Assembly: GCA_027658995.1 (NCBI GenBank)
Contig: JAQDQK010000005.1
Span: forward strand, 1-64,000
DNA length: 64,000 bases
DNA from: Propionibacteriaceae bacterium AM104-82
GTDB lineage: Bacteria > Actinomycetota > Actinomycetes > Propionibacteriales > Propionibacteriaceae
Reading direction: 5' to 3'
A program made the position numbers and the translations under genes. The notes beneath the pieces are model-generated. The model was not told the DNA's origin. It worked only from the letters and a program-made list of their open reading frames with translations, and made no database searches. Positions 17,416 to 26,673 of the stretch are shown piece by piece (positions within the stretch are counted from its first letter, which is position 1; every line of letters begins with the position of its first letter).

Positions 17416-18021
17416 TCACGCCCCCGCGGCCACCGCGATCGACCCGATGGACGCGTCGGCGACCTTCGGAGACCCGGACTCCCAGTTCACGACCGACCCG
17501 TTGCCGTCCTTGGTGATGGTGACGGCGTCGATGGTGCTGGCGAGCACCACGGACCCGGTGCCCGCCACGGTGAGCGTGCCGATCCCCTGGCCGACCACGA
17601 TCGAACCGTGGCCAGTGATCTCGACCTCCTCGCAGTCGGCGGTCACGGCCACGACGACGCCGGTGCGGTCGACGACGACCTTTCCTGAGGCGCAGTTGTC
17701 CTCGGTCTCCGCGGCGGCGAGCAGGGTCGCCCGGTCGATGTTCTCGCTGAGTTCCGCGGTGCTTGGCGCGGGCGACTCGGACATCTCCGTGCTCTCGTCC
17801 GCAGTATCCTCGGGGGCCTCCCCGGTCTGCTCATCCGAGGGCTCGATGGCCTCCGGCGAGGCCTGGGTCGAGGCCTTGTTCTCGGCGGGGCTCTCCACCG
17901 GGGCGGAGGGGGCCTGCGATGCCTCGGCTGGGCCGTCTGCCGTGGTGAGGCTGCAGCCGGTCGCGGCGAGCAGGGTCGAGCAGGCGGCCACTGACAAGGC
18001 GATACGTGTGATGCGGTTCAT
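17416..18021 (-). CDS. DUF3060-type lipoprotein with long acidic linker
   Basis: 201 residues. Signal peptide with lipobox LLAATGCS, then about 75 residues of Ser/Glu/Pro/Ala linker, then a DUF3060-like beta domain (VVVDRTGVVVAVTADCEEVE; GHGSIVVGQGIGTLTVAGTG). Its ending VVNWESGSPKVADAS matches the paralogue at 12829-13305. Start: TAGGGT (minus, 18029-18034) lies 7 nt before the ATG, so it is probably leaderless. An upstream extension would put a polar leader before the signal peptide and was rejected. Confidence 0.82.
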   Translation of the reverse strand: MNRITRIALSVAACSTLLAATGCSLTTADGPAEASQAPSAPVESPAENKASTQASPEAIEPSDEQTGEAPEDTADESTEMSESPAPSTAELSENIDRATLLAAAETEDNCASGKVVVDRTGVVVAVTADCEEVEITGHGSIVVGQGIGTLTVAGTGSVVLASTIDAVTITKDGNGSVVNWESGSPKVADASIGSIAVAAGA

Positions 18022-18170
18022 GTGATCAACCCTAGAAACCGCGAGGCTCACACGGGTGCCGGCGCTGTCGCAACTCTGTCGCAGATCAGCGACACGCGGT
18101 CTGGGTCCGTCGGATGTGGGCCCGCAGTCCACGGTCGGACCCCTCGACAGGCTCGGGGAGGGGCAGTGGG

Positions 18171-18335
18171 CTACTCCTCGGGGTCGTCCAGGGGCGCGTC
18201 GGTGCGCTGGTCGATCCAGTCCGCCTCGTCGACCAGGTCGGGTCCGCCCTCGGGCGTGGCCTCGTCGTCGACGGGGTCGACCGGCGCCTCCTGCTCGGCG
18301 CGGTCGGTCTCGTCGAACTCGATCTCGGATGTCAT
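18171..18335 (-). CDS. small acidic hypothetical protein
   Basis: 54 residues, very rich in Asp and Glu (MTSEIEFDETDRAEQEA ... QRTDAPLDDPEE), with no membrane segment. The ATG is preceded by GGAAGGGG, a good ribosome binding site, which supports it being real. Short acidic proteins of this kind are common and mostly uncharacterised in actinobacteria. Confidence 0.6.
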   Translation of the reverse strand: MTSEIEFDETDRAEQEAPVDPVDDEATPEGGPDLVDEADWIDQRTDAPLDDPEE

Positions 18336-18410
18336 CGCGTACCCCTTCCGCCTTGCCCCGACACTACCCGTGGGCATCCCGGGGCGGGCGAGGTTCGCGA
18401 CGCCCGGGCC

Positions 18411-19154
18411 TCAACTCGTCATGATCACCTTCCACGGGCGGGCCAGCATGACGAGCAACTCGTTGACGACGCTTCCGTCCACGTCCTGGGCCATCGCGAG
18501 CACCTCGACCGCGGTCGCCGCATCGGGGGCGTGCACGATGGCCATACCGGAACCGGGCCGGTCGACCAGGGGGCCAGCAGCGACCAGCACTCCCCGGCGC
18601 CCGAGTTCGCCGAGGAAGCGGCCGTGCAGGGCGAAGTCGGGCGACGTCATCACGCCGCCGGGCGGCGCAGCGGGGCCCGCCTGGTGCTGCAGCACCAGCC
18701 ACACGTCATCGCCGCCGCCGGGCGATCCCGCGTAGTCGGCCAGCCTTGCCATCACCTTCCGCCAGCCCGCCCGGTAGTCGGCACGCGCCGCGCCCGGGTT
18801 CGGCCAGCCCTCCCAACCGTCGTGGTCGAGCGTGATCAGCGTCCCGGCCTGCGGCACGCCCACGAAGGAGATCACGACCCGCGTCGACTCTGCGGCGTCC
18901 CGCCCGGGATGCCACTTCAACTCGAGGCGCGACCCGGGCTCGGCCGAGACCACCTCCGCCCATCTGGTCTTCCTGCCGTCCGGGGCGGTCTCCACGATGC
19001 TCTGGCCTGCGAAGGCGACGCCCGCCCCCGCACCGAAGCAACTGAACCCGTTGACGGGCCACCACGCTCCGATGTCGTCGATCCACAACCGGTAGGCGTC
19101 GGCGGGGTCTCCCCCGACGAGGACCTGACGGCGGATGGGCGATTGGTTGGGCAT
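18411..19154 (-). CDS. SRPBCC (AHSA1-like) domain fused to a YCII-related domain
   Basis: 247 residues. The first about 145 residues look like an AHSA1/SRPBCC helix-grip domain: VGGDPADAYRLWIDDIGAWW, then ELKWHPG, then ITLDHDGWEGW. Residues from about 160 look like a YCII-related dimeric alpha/beta barrel: VWLVLQHQAGPA, FLGELGRRGVLVAAGPL, and VVNELLVMLARPWK. The function is unknown; both folds bind small hydrophobic molecules or act in detoxification. The start follows GTGAGGAGCGTCGAT. The gene lies downstream of, and on the same strand as, the PTS genes but 156 nt away. Confidence 0.75.
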   Translation of the reverse strand: MPNQSPIRRQVLVGGDPADAYRLWIDDIGAWWPVNGFSCFGAGAGVAFAGQSIVETAPDGRKTRWAEVVSAEPGSRLELKWHPGRDAAESTRVVISFVGVPQAGTLITLDHDGWEGWPNPGAARADYRAGWRKVMARLADYAGSPGGGDDVWLVLQHQAGPAAPPGGVMTSPDFALHGRFLGELGRRGVLVAAGPLVDRPGSGMAIVHAPDAATAVEVLAMAQDVDGSVVNELLVMLARPWKVIMTS

Positions 19155-19310
19155 ATCGACGCTCCTCACTTGGTGGCTCACTGGCGGACGTGGTCGCCAC
19201 GTCGCCTGGCGCGCGCCCGGGGCTACCGAGCGCGTCCCTCGCGCACGATGGCGCAGCCGTCCTCCTTTGCGCCACACCCGCAGGTGTCACGCCCGGAGGA
19301 ACTCACCCGT

Positions 19311-21080
19311 TCAGGTCGCGGCCACCGACGACAGCCTGCGGCGCATGCCCTCCGCGTACTGGCCGGCCTCCAGGCCTGCGACAAGGTGCCACACCCCTGG
19401 AGAGACCTGCACGGCACCGGAGAGGCCCGCCCGTCTGAGCGCGTCTGCGTCGACGAGGGCGTCGTCGCGAACCTCGACCCGGACTCGAGTCTCGGCGATC
19501 GGTTCGACGCCGACGATGTTGTCCTCGCCGCCGAGCGCCGCGACCCACTGCTTCGCCTGGTTCGACTCGACGTCGCCGACCACGATCACGCGGGGCTCTG
19601 CGGCCTCGACCTCGTCCTCGAGGCCCTGACGGCGGGCGGCCGCCTTCTGCTCGGGGGTGCGGTAGTCGAAGATGATCACCATCAGCATCGACGTCAGGAA
19701 CGCGGCCCCGATCGCCAGGGCGTAGAGCGGAATGTTGGAGAATGCCGGGATCGTGAGCAGCGACGTGAACACGAATGCCTGGGTCGTGACGCTCCCTCCG
19801 AAGCCCAGGATCAGGCCGCCGACCAGGCAGCCGAGCAACATCCTGGGATAGATCTTCTTGTATCTCAGGTGAATGCCGTAGAGGGACGGCTCCGAGATGC
19901 CGCCGAGCAGGCCAGCGGCGAGCGCACCGGTCGCCGTCTGGCGCATCTGCACGTCCCGGTCCCGCCACGCCAGGTACAGGACTCCAGCCGTGGCGCCGAA
20001 GCAGGCGAAGTTCCAGGCCCCCATCGGGCCCTGGATGAAGTCGAAGCCGAGCGTCTGGATGTTGAGCAGCATCACGGCGTTCAGGGGCCAGTGCAGGCCG
20101 AGCGGAACCATGAACGGGTAGGCCAGCGGAATGATGATCGCGAAGATCAACGGGTTGAACCCGTTGATCGCCCCGAGGCCCCCAGCGACCCAGGCGCCGA
20201 TGAACACCCCGATGGGGCCGATCAGGAAGGCCGTCAGCGGCAGCATGATCAGCATGGCGAGGAAGGGCACGAAGATCAGTTGCAGGTTGTCGGGGATGAT
20301 CTTCTTCAGCAGTTTGTACAGCGGCCCGAGGAGGGCGGCCATCAGCAGCGGCGGGAAGACCTGTGAGTTGTAACTGAAGATCGTCAATGGAATCCCGAAG
20401 ACGTCGATCAGCGTCACGTCGCTGCCCGCGACGGTGGCCGAGTAGGCCGCCTCGGACGAGCCGAGGCTGGTGAAACCTGGGAGCATCACCAGCGCCATGA
20501 TCGCGAAGCCGACCCACGGGTCTGCGCCGACCTTCTTGCTTGCGTTGTAGGCGACCATCAGGGGCAGGAAGACGAACACCGACTGCCACAGCAGGTTGAC
20601 GAACTGCCACGACGGGGGAAGCTCGACGCGAGGGTCGGCCCAGTTGCCGATCACGCCGAGCGTCGACATCAGCGACATGAAGGTGATGAACAGCGAGGCG
20701 CCGAGCAGGGCACCGAGGATCGGGCGGAACGAGTCGGAGAGGAACTCGAAGAACGAGTCGATCCAGGCGAACCTGCCCCGCACCCCGCCGGAGCGCGCCG
20801 CGGCCTTGACCTCGGCGTCGCTCAGTTGGCGCTTGTTCTGCATCGAGGGCAGGTCGTTGATCGCCTGGTAGGTGTTCTGGACGGCGCCGCCCATGATCAC
20901 CTGGTAGCGGTCTCCGGCCTGGGGAACGGCACCCATCACGCCCTTGATGGACTCGACCTTCGGTGTGTCGACGCCGGACGCGTCGGCCAGTTGGAACCGC
21001 AGGCGGGTGGCGCAGTGGGTGAGCGAGACGATGTTGTCGGGTCCTCCGACCGCCTCGACGATCTCTTCAGCGGTGCTCAT
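19311..21080 (-). CDS. PTS EIIBC permease of the glucose/beta-glucoside/sucrose superfamily, with a second degenerate EIIB
   Basis: 589 residues. The N-terminal EIIB domain has Cys23 in SLTHCATRLRF, the motif of beta-glucoside/sucrose/trehalose-type EIIB. A multi-helix EIIC domain (about 100-460) follows. The C-terminal about 90 residues look like another EIIB copy (ALGGEDNIVGVEPIAETRV), but the Cys position is not Cys, so it cannot carry phosphate. Sugar specificity is not determinable. It needs EIIA, HPr and EI, all supplied by the gene directly upstream, 11 nt away. Start ATG with GAAGGAAG upstream. Confidence 0.88.
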   Translation of the reverse strand: MSTAEEIVEAVGGPDNIVSLTHCATRLRFQLADASGVDTPKVESIKGVMGAVPQAGDRYQVIMGGAVQNTYQAINDLPSMQNKRQLSDAEVKAAARSGGVRGRFAWIDSFFEFLSDSFRPILGALLGASLFITFMSLMSTLGVIGNWADPRVELPPSWQFVNLLWQSVFVFLPLMVAYNASKKVGADPWVGFAIMALVMLPGFTSLGSSEAAYSATVAGSDVTLIDVFGIPLTIFSYNSQVFPPLLMAALLGPLYKLLKKIIPDNLQLIFVPFLAMLIMLPLTAFLIGPIGVFIGAWVAGGLGAINGFNPLIFAIIIPLAYPFMVPLGLHWPLNAVMLLNIQTLGFDFIQGPMGAWNFACFGATAGVLYLAWRDRDVQMRQTATGALAAGLLGGISEPSLYGIHLRYKKIYPRMLLGCLVGGLILGFGGSVTTQAFVFTSLLTIPAFSNIPLYALAIGAAFLTSMLMVIIFDYRTPEQKAAARRQGLEDEVEAAEPRVIVVGDVESNQAKQWVAALGGEDNIVGVEPIAETRVRVEVRDDALVDADALRRAGLSGAVQVSPGVWHLVAGLEAGQYAEGMRRRLSSVAAT

Positions 21081-21091
21081 GGTCGCTTCCT

Positions 21092-23677
21092 TCACTCATC
21101 GATGGTCGGGACGAGGGACCGGACTTCCTCCGGTGTTGAACAGGTGACGGCCTTCGCCGCCAGTCGTCGGCACTCCTCGAGGGACACGGACCGCACTGCG
21201 GCCTTCACCGAGGGGATCGCCGGGATGGAGCAGCTCAGCTCGTCGACGCCGAGCCCGACGAGGATCGGAACGGCCTGCGGGTCGGACGCCACGCCTCCGC
21301 AGACGCCGAGCCACTTGCCGCGCGCGTGCAGCGCCTCCGCCGCGTCCCCGATCAGGCTGAGGACCGCCGGGTTGCACGGGTCGACCTGCGAGGCGAGCTT
21401 GGGGTGCCCGCGGTCCATGGCGAGCGTGTAACTGGTCAGGTCGTTGGTGCCGACGCTGAAGAAGTCGCAGCCATCCTCCGCGGCGAACTGCTTGGCCATC
21501 ACGGCAACCGACGGCACCTCCATCATGATCCCGAGCGAGACGGGCCGCGCTGGTGGATGGGCCGCGACGACGTCGTCGAAGATCTGTTTGGCGGAGCGCC
21601 AGTCGGCGATGGTGGCGATCATGGGGAACATCACGAACAGTTCGGCGCCGTGCCCGGCGGCGGCGAGGATCGCGCGCAACTGGGTGCGCAGCACCTCCGG
21701 CTTCTCCAACCCGACGCGGACGCCGCGGATGCCCAGGAACGGGTTCTCCTCGGCCGGGATCGGCAGGTAGGCCAGCGGCTTGTCACCTCCGACGTCGAGG
21801 GTCCGGATCACGAGCGGGTCGCCCCGTCGCAGCGCCTTGGCGCAGTCGGCGTAGACCTCGGCCTGGTCCGCCTCGGTCGGTGCGGTGGAGCGTCCCATGA
21901 AGACGAACTCGGAGCGAAGCAGGCCGACGCCCTCCGCCCCCATGCCAGCCGCCTCGATGGCGTCCTCGACGCCCCCGATGTTGGCGACGACCTTGACGCG
22001 GTGCCCGTCGGTGGTGACGGCGGACTCGTGCTTGCGCGCATCCTCGCGCGCCTTGCGTTCCGCGAGCCTGCGCTGCCTGCCGAGGATCGCCCCGATCTGC
22101 TCCTCCGTGAGGTTGAGTTGCAGCGAGCCCGCCGTGCCGTCGAGGACGACGCGGCTGCCCTCTGCGATGTCGAGGGCGGCCGTCTCGATCCCTGCGACGG
22201 CGGGGATGTCGAGCGAGCGGGCGATGATCGCCACGTGCGAGGAGGCGCCGCCGCCTGTGGTGGCGAACCCGACGACCTTGGTGCGGTCGAGTTGGGCGGT
22301 ATCGGAGGGGGTCAGTTCCTCGGCGATCAGGATCGCCTGGTCGGGAAGCACCTGCCGCTCGCCCCGCTGCCCGGTGAGCTCCTCGAGGACGCGCTGGCCC
22401 ACGTCGCGCACGTCGTTGGCCCTTCCCGCAAGCACCTCGTTGGAGAGTCCCGCGAGCTGCTCCGCGAAGGAGTTGTAGGCGGCGCGCCACGCGAATGGGG
22501 CGCTCTTGCCCTTGTCGATGGCGCTGACGGCGATGTCGAGCAGTTCGGGGTCCTGCAGGATCTCGCGGTGGGCGGCGAAGATCGCGGCCTTGTCCGGTGA
22601 GGCATCGCGCTCCAGTTTCTGCTGCAGGGCCGACAGGTCGAGCAGCGCCCGGTCGATCGCGGCGTTCAACTTGCGGCGCTCGGTGTGGTGGTCGTCCCCG
22701 GTCTCGGCGACCTCGATGTCGTCGTGGCGCAACTGCACCACCGTCCCGACGCCGAGCCCCGGCGATGCGGAGACGCCGAGCAGCAGGTTCGGGTCGCCGG
22801 AGCGCGGGCCCTTGGCGGGCTCTGGGTCGGGCACCGGCTCCGGGGCGATCGCGGGCATGGGTGCCGTGTCCTCGGTTCCCGCGCCTGGCGGCACCTCCTC
22901 GCCGAGGCCCTCCTTGATGGCGGTGGCGATCGCAGCGACCGCGGCATCGGAGTCGGGGCCGTGCGCGGTGACGACGACCTTCTCGCCCCTCCCGACCGCC
23001 AGCCCCATGATGGAGACGATGGACTTCGCGTTGGCGGTGTCGTCGCCTCGCCTCAGCCGCACGTCGGAGCGGTACTGCTTGGCGAGGTTGACCAGCGTCG
23101 CGGTCGGCCGGGCGTGCAGGCCCGTCGGGTTCGGGATGATCAGCGCCTCCGATGTCGCCGTGGTCGCGGCGCCTCCGGCGTCCTCCTCGCCGCCGTCCTC
23201 CTTGAGTTCGACGGTGGCGGCGATGTCGCTGCCCGCGGTGACGAGCCCTGTGACCGGCTCGATGGCGGCGACCCGCTCCATGTTGGTGATCACGACCTGG
23301 GTGAGCAGCGACTTGGCAGCCCGTGCGACCGCGTCCATGTCGAACTCGATGAGCGGATCGCCGACGGCGACGCTGGCTCCCTCCTTGACCCGCGGCGTGA
23401 ATCCCTCGCCGAGCAACGAGACGGTGTCGAGGCCGATGTGCATCAGGATCTCGAGGCCGTCCGCCGTTCGCAGCGTGATCGCGTGATGTGAGGGTTGCAG
23501 GTCGACGACCTCGCCCGCGACGGGCGCGACCAGCACGTTGCTCAGCGGATCGATGGAGAACCCGTCGCCCACCATCTTCCTGGCGAACACCGGGTCGGGC
23601 ACCTGGTCAAGGGCAAGCATCACGCCGGTCAGCGGCGCCATGATCTCGGTTCGGGTGATGGTCTGCGGCTCGCTCAT
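21092..23677 (-). CDS. EIIA(Glc-type)-HPr-Enzyme I fusion, multiphosphoryl transfer protein
   Basis: 861 residues carrying three PTS proteins in one chain. Residues 1-155 are a Crr-type EIIA with His65 and His80 (LEILMHIGLDTV). Residues about 175-262 are HPr with His188 (PNPTGLHARPTATL). After a Pro-rich linker, Enzyme I occupies about 295-861 with His481 (GGGASSHVAIIAR), GTNDLTSYTLAMDRG and the Cys of VCGGVASDP. It takes phosphate from PEP and passes it internally to EIIA, then to the EIIB of the next gene. With that gene it makes a complete two-protein PTS. FruB-like fusions normally carry a fructose-type EIIA; here it is glucose-type. Confidence 0.92.
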   Translation of the reverse strand: MSEPQTITRTEIMAPLTGVMLALDQVPDPVFARKMVGDGFSIDPLSNVLVAPVAGEVVDLQPSHHAITLRTADGLEILMHIGLDTVSLLGEGFTPRVKEGASVAVGDPLIEFDMDAVARAAKSLLTQVVITNMERVAAIEPVTGLVTAGSDIAATVELKEDGGEEDAGGAATTATSEALIIPNPTGLHARPTATLVNLAKQYRSDVRLRRGDDTANAKSIVSIMGLAVGRGEKVVVTAHGPDSDAAVAAIATAIKEGLGEEVPPGAGTEDTAPMPAIAPEPVPDPEPAKGPRSGDPNLLLGVSASPGLGVGTVVQLRHDDIEVAETGDDHHTERRKLNAAIDRALLDLSALQQKLERDASPDKAAIFAAHREILQDPELLDIAVSAIDKGKSAPFAWRAAYNSFAEQLAGLSNEVLAGRANDVRDVGQRVLEELTGQRGERQVLPDQAILIAEELTPSDTAQLDRTKVVGFATTGGGASSHVAIIARSLDIPAVAGIETAALDIAEGSRVVLDGTAGSLQLNLTEEQIGAILGRQRRLAERKAREDARKHESAVTTDGHRVKVVANIGGVEDAIEAAGMGAEGVGLLRSEFVFMGRSTAPTEADQAEVYADCAKALRRGDPLVIRTLDVGGDKPLAYLPIPAEENPFLGIRGVRVGLEKPEVLRTQLRAILAAAGHGAELFVMFPMIATIADWRSAKQIFDDVVAAHPPARPVSLGIMMEVPSVAVMAKQFAAEDGCDFFSVGTNDLTSYTLAMDRGHPKLASQVDPCNPAVLSLIGDAAEALHARGKWLGVCGGVASDPQAVPILVGLGVDELSCSIPAIPSVKAAVRSVSLEECRRLAAKAVTCSTPEEVRSLVPTIDE

Positions 23678-24375
23678 GTGCGCGTCTTCCCGTCGGGCGC
23701 AGGCTGCGAACCCCCGGCAACGCTGCGCGGTGTAGATCGGAGTCTAATCACGCTGACGTGCCGAAACGCGGAAACCCGACAGAAATGCACGAAGGTCGAT
23801 GTCGGACGGCAGCCGGCACCCGGCGTCGCTCATCGGTCTGGCCCGCTGGTTGAGCCATGAAGCGGCGCGGAGCGTCGCTTCATCGGTCGAAACCACTTGC
23901 GCCCGGTGCTGGAACTGCCCGTCGGCGGGGTCTGGGAACGGCGGCTGTGCGGGTCAACGGGCCGCTGACCAAGCGCGCCGCTCCCTGAGCCGGACCGCCG
24001 ACGACGTCGCACCCCGAGTCGAAGGGTCCGAAACCACCCGCAATCGGGAGAATCAACGAAACCATCCAACGGGCATCGCAGGCCTCCACTTTCGGACGTC
24101 TCGACAAGCTCGACAAAGGGCCCCGGATCGGTCATCAGCCCGGCGCCAAACGCCGTGGTCACCTCATCCTTTCGGCTATGAAATTTGCCATCGACTGCAG
24201 ACTTCACCGTCGGGGTGAGGTGACAGGCGTCCAGCATGTTCGAATCGTCTTGCAGTCCACAGAATCTGCTGTTTATGCTCTCGCCCAGAGCCGCAGCATC
24301 ACACTCTCCCTCACCGGGGGGTGACGGCCAGTTGATCGAAACACTTCTCTCAACCGCCCCATCGAGGAGCCCTTG
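23678..24375. other. 698-bp spacer with repeat fragments
   Basis: No convincing gene on either strand. 23844-23893 holds an inverted copy of the intergenic repeat found at 37331 and 37866 (GGTTGAGCCATGAAGCG ... TCATCGGTCGAAACC). 23995-24120 holds fragments of the 57-58 kb repeat: GAGTCGAAGGGTCCGAAACC and TTCGGACGTCTCGACAAGCT. The part after about 24240 is likely to carry the promoter of the surface-protein gene. Confidence 0.7.
23844..23893 (-). repeat. GGTTTCGACC...GGCTCAACC intergenic repeat, inverted copy
   Basis: This is the reverse complement of the repeat at 37331-37382 with few differences. The core around GAAGCG and CGCTTC is itself palindromic. Such elements bounded by GGTTTCGA and GGCTCAACC are common between genes in actinobacteria. 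Confidence 0.75.
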
Positions 24376-26484
24376 ATGCCCCTATCTCCCAAGCACCTGA
24401 GTTCAACGCGCCGTCAGCCGCGCTGGACCCGTCCCGTCGCGCTGGTCACCGCCGGCGCCCTGGCCGTCTCAGCCCTCCTGATCTCCTCTGCCACCGCCGC
24501 CGACACGGACGCCTCGGAGGCGCGCGCCGCCCTGATCGAGGCGGACCTGCTCTCGGTCGACCTGGCCGACCTGATCACCGTCGAGTCCGGCACCCCGAGC
24601 GACCCGACCGAGCGCACCGCAGACATCGACGTGGCCCTGCTCCAGCAGGCCATCGCCCTCAACGTCGAGGCCCTCGAACTGCCGCTGATCGCTGGCAGTG
24701 GCGGCGGCCTGCTCCACCTTGGCGACGGCGCAACCGCTGGCCTGCTGAAGGGCTACGCCTATGCGCCGGACGCCAGCACCGCGACCGCCGCCAGCGGCGC
24801 CCTGACCGATTCGGGCGCCATCGACGTCACCGCAGGCGAGAACCACCCCACCGGCGTTGCCCGCGTCGACCTGACGGGGCTGACCGACCAACTCGGGGTC
24901 GCGGGCCTCACCGACGAACTGATCGACCGGCTCTCGCTCGAGTTGGGGGCCCTCGCCTCCACCGCGCACGCCGAAACCGGTTCGACGCCGACCAGCGACT
25001 ACCTGGTGGCCGGGGCCGTCCTCACGGTCCACAGCCCGGCCGTCGCCCGGTTGGGCGCCGACCTCCGCGAGGCCGTCGACGCGATCGAGGCACAGGTCAA
25101 CTCGACCTTCGGGCCCACCGGTGCGCTGCACACGGCCCTGCAGGCCCTCGCGCTGCCAAACGTCGACCTCATCTTCGCCCAGGCGTCCCTCGGCGCGCCG
25201 CAGGTGAGCCTGAGCGTCGAACTCTCCAACCTCTTCGACGAACTGCTCGGCTCCCCGCTGGTCGCCAGCAACGGCGTCGTGGTCGACCTGGTGGACGGCA
25301 CGATCAGCGTCGACCTGGCCAAGCTCGCCAGCGGACTCAACGACCTGCCCGCCAACACCGAGCTGCTGACCTCCGCCCAGATCAGCAGCATCGTCGAATC
25401 GGTGGCGGGGGTCCTCGACGATGCCGTCACCGAGACCGTCTCCTCCGCGCTTGATGCGGTCGGCGCCAGCCAGTTGACGGTGAGCTACTCGCCGACGGTC
25501 ACCGGCCCCGGCGTCACGAGCACCTTGGGTGTCACGATCACGGGCACCTTGGCCAACTTCGCCGGCCAGGGCAGCCCCCAGGTCACCACCACCGGGAGCA
25601 TCCGCTTCCTGAACAGCCCTCTCCCCGTGACCGGGCTCCTTGGCCAGGTCACCCGCCTGATCCTTCCCGCCATCACCCCCGTCGCGACCGGGGTGCTCTC
25701 CCCGGACGCCGAACTCTTCCGCCCCCTGGCCGGTGCCGTCGGTGACCTGCTCGAGTCACTCGATCCGGTCCTCGCCCCTGTCCTCGAAGATGTGCTCTCT
25801 GTGACCATCAACGCGCAGTCGACGGCGTCGAACGGGGCGTTCACGGTGCGCGCGCTGCAGGTGACGCTGCTGCCCGAGACCGACGCCCTTGTGCTGCCGT
25901 TGGCGTCCTCGACAGTGCGCGTCTCCCCCGCGGTGATCACGGGCATCGGCCCCGACCACGGGCCTGAGACCGGCGGGACCGCGATCACCATCACCGGCGT
26001 CGGCTTCACCGGCGCGACCGGCGTCACCGTCGACGGGAATCCCGCCACCAACGTGGTGGTCGTCAACGACACCACCGTCACCGCCGTCACGCCCCCGGGC
26101 GTGGTCGGGCCCCGCGAGGTCATCGTCATGGTCCCGGCGGGAAGTTCCACCCCCGGCGGCTTCACCTACGAACCCGTGGTCCGCCCGTCGCCCAGCGCCT
26201 CCGGGAGCCCCACGACCTCCGAGACTCCCACCGCCTCCGTGAGCCCTACCCCCTCGGAAACCCCCACCGCCTCCGGGAGCCCGAGCGGGAGCGCCAGCCC
26301 GAGCGGTGAACCGACTCAGAGCACCCGCCCGACCGCCGGCCCCAGCGCCACGGCCACTCCGGTGCCGGGCGTCCGCCCGGGCGTGCCCTCCACCGGCGCC
26401 GATGGAGCGGCACCCGTGGCAGCCGTCGCGCTGCTCGCCGCCGCCGTCGGACTCGCCCTGCGCCTGTCCAGGCGCAACCACTGA
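24376..26484 (+). CDS. large secreted, wall-anchored surface protein (choice-of-anchor G-like, with IPT/TIG domain)
   Basis: 702 residues. A signal peptide ends near SSATAADTDA. A long beta/helix-rich region (about 45-510) resembles actinobacterial choice-of-anchor G proteins. An IPT/TIG Ig-like domain follows (VITGIGPDHGPETGGTAITI ... GGFTYEP, about 515-600), then a Ser/Thr/Pro repeat linker. The C-terminus ends VPSTGAD, a hydrophobic helix and RLSRRNH. VPSTG is an LPxTG-like sortase signal, so covalent attachment to the wall is expected. ATG 24376 has GAGGAGCCC upstream. Function unknown; adhesion is a guess. Confidence 0.82.
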   Translation: MPLSPKHLSSTRRQPRWTRPVALVTAGALAVSALLISSATAADTDASEARAALIEADLLSVDLADLITVESGTPSDPTERTADIDVALLQQAIALNVEALELPLIAGSGGGLLHLGDGATAGLLKGYAYAPDASTATAASGALTDSGAIDVTAGENHPTGVARVDLTGLTDQLGVAGLTDELIDRLSLELGALASTAHAETGSTPTSDYLVAGAVLTVHSPAVARLGADLREAVDAIEAQVNSTFGPTGALHTALQALALPNVDLIFAQASLGAPQVSLSVELSNLFDELLGSPLVASNGVVVDLVDGTISVDLAKLASGLNDLPANTELLTSAQISSIVESVAGVLDDAVTETVSSALDAVGASQLTVSYSPTVTGPGVTSTLGVTITGTLANFAGQGSPQVTTTGSIRFLNSPLPVTGLLGQVTRLILPAITPVATGVLSPDAELFRPLAGAVGDLLESLDPVLAPVLEDVLSVTINAQSTASNGAFTVRALQVTLLPETDALVLPLASSTVRVSPAVITGIGPDHGPETGGTAITITGVGFTGATGVTVDGNPATNVVVVNDTTVTAVTPPGVVGPREVIVMVPAGSSTPGGFTYEPVVRPSPSASGSPTTSETPTASVSPTPSETPTASGSPSGSASPSGEPTQSTRPTAGPSATATPVPGVRPGVPSTGADGAAPVAAVALLAAAVGLALRLSRRNH

Positions 26485-26616
26485 CCCCGACCGGGGCGGC
26501 TCTTCGGTGATGCGAGGGTCGCCCCGGCCGGAAGCCTGCCGTCGGTGAGGTCTGTCGACGATGTAGGTGAACTGTCACGGCCGATCCCCCCAAAGGGCCG
26601 TGGCGGACAACCAAAC

Positions 26617-26648
26617 GAGCGGGCCCGGTCGACAGACCGGGCCCGCTC
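26617..26648. terminator. strong hairpin between convergent genes
   Basis: A perfect 14-bp stem, GAGCGGGCCCGGTC with its complement, around the GACA loop at 26631-26634. It lies between the convergent surface-protein and ppx genes and could end transcription from both sides; there is no long T-run on either side. Confidence 0.75.
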
Positions 26649-26673
26649 CACGTTGTTCACCGCTCGACGTTGT

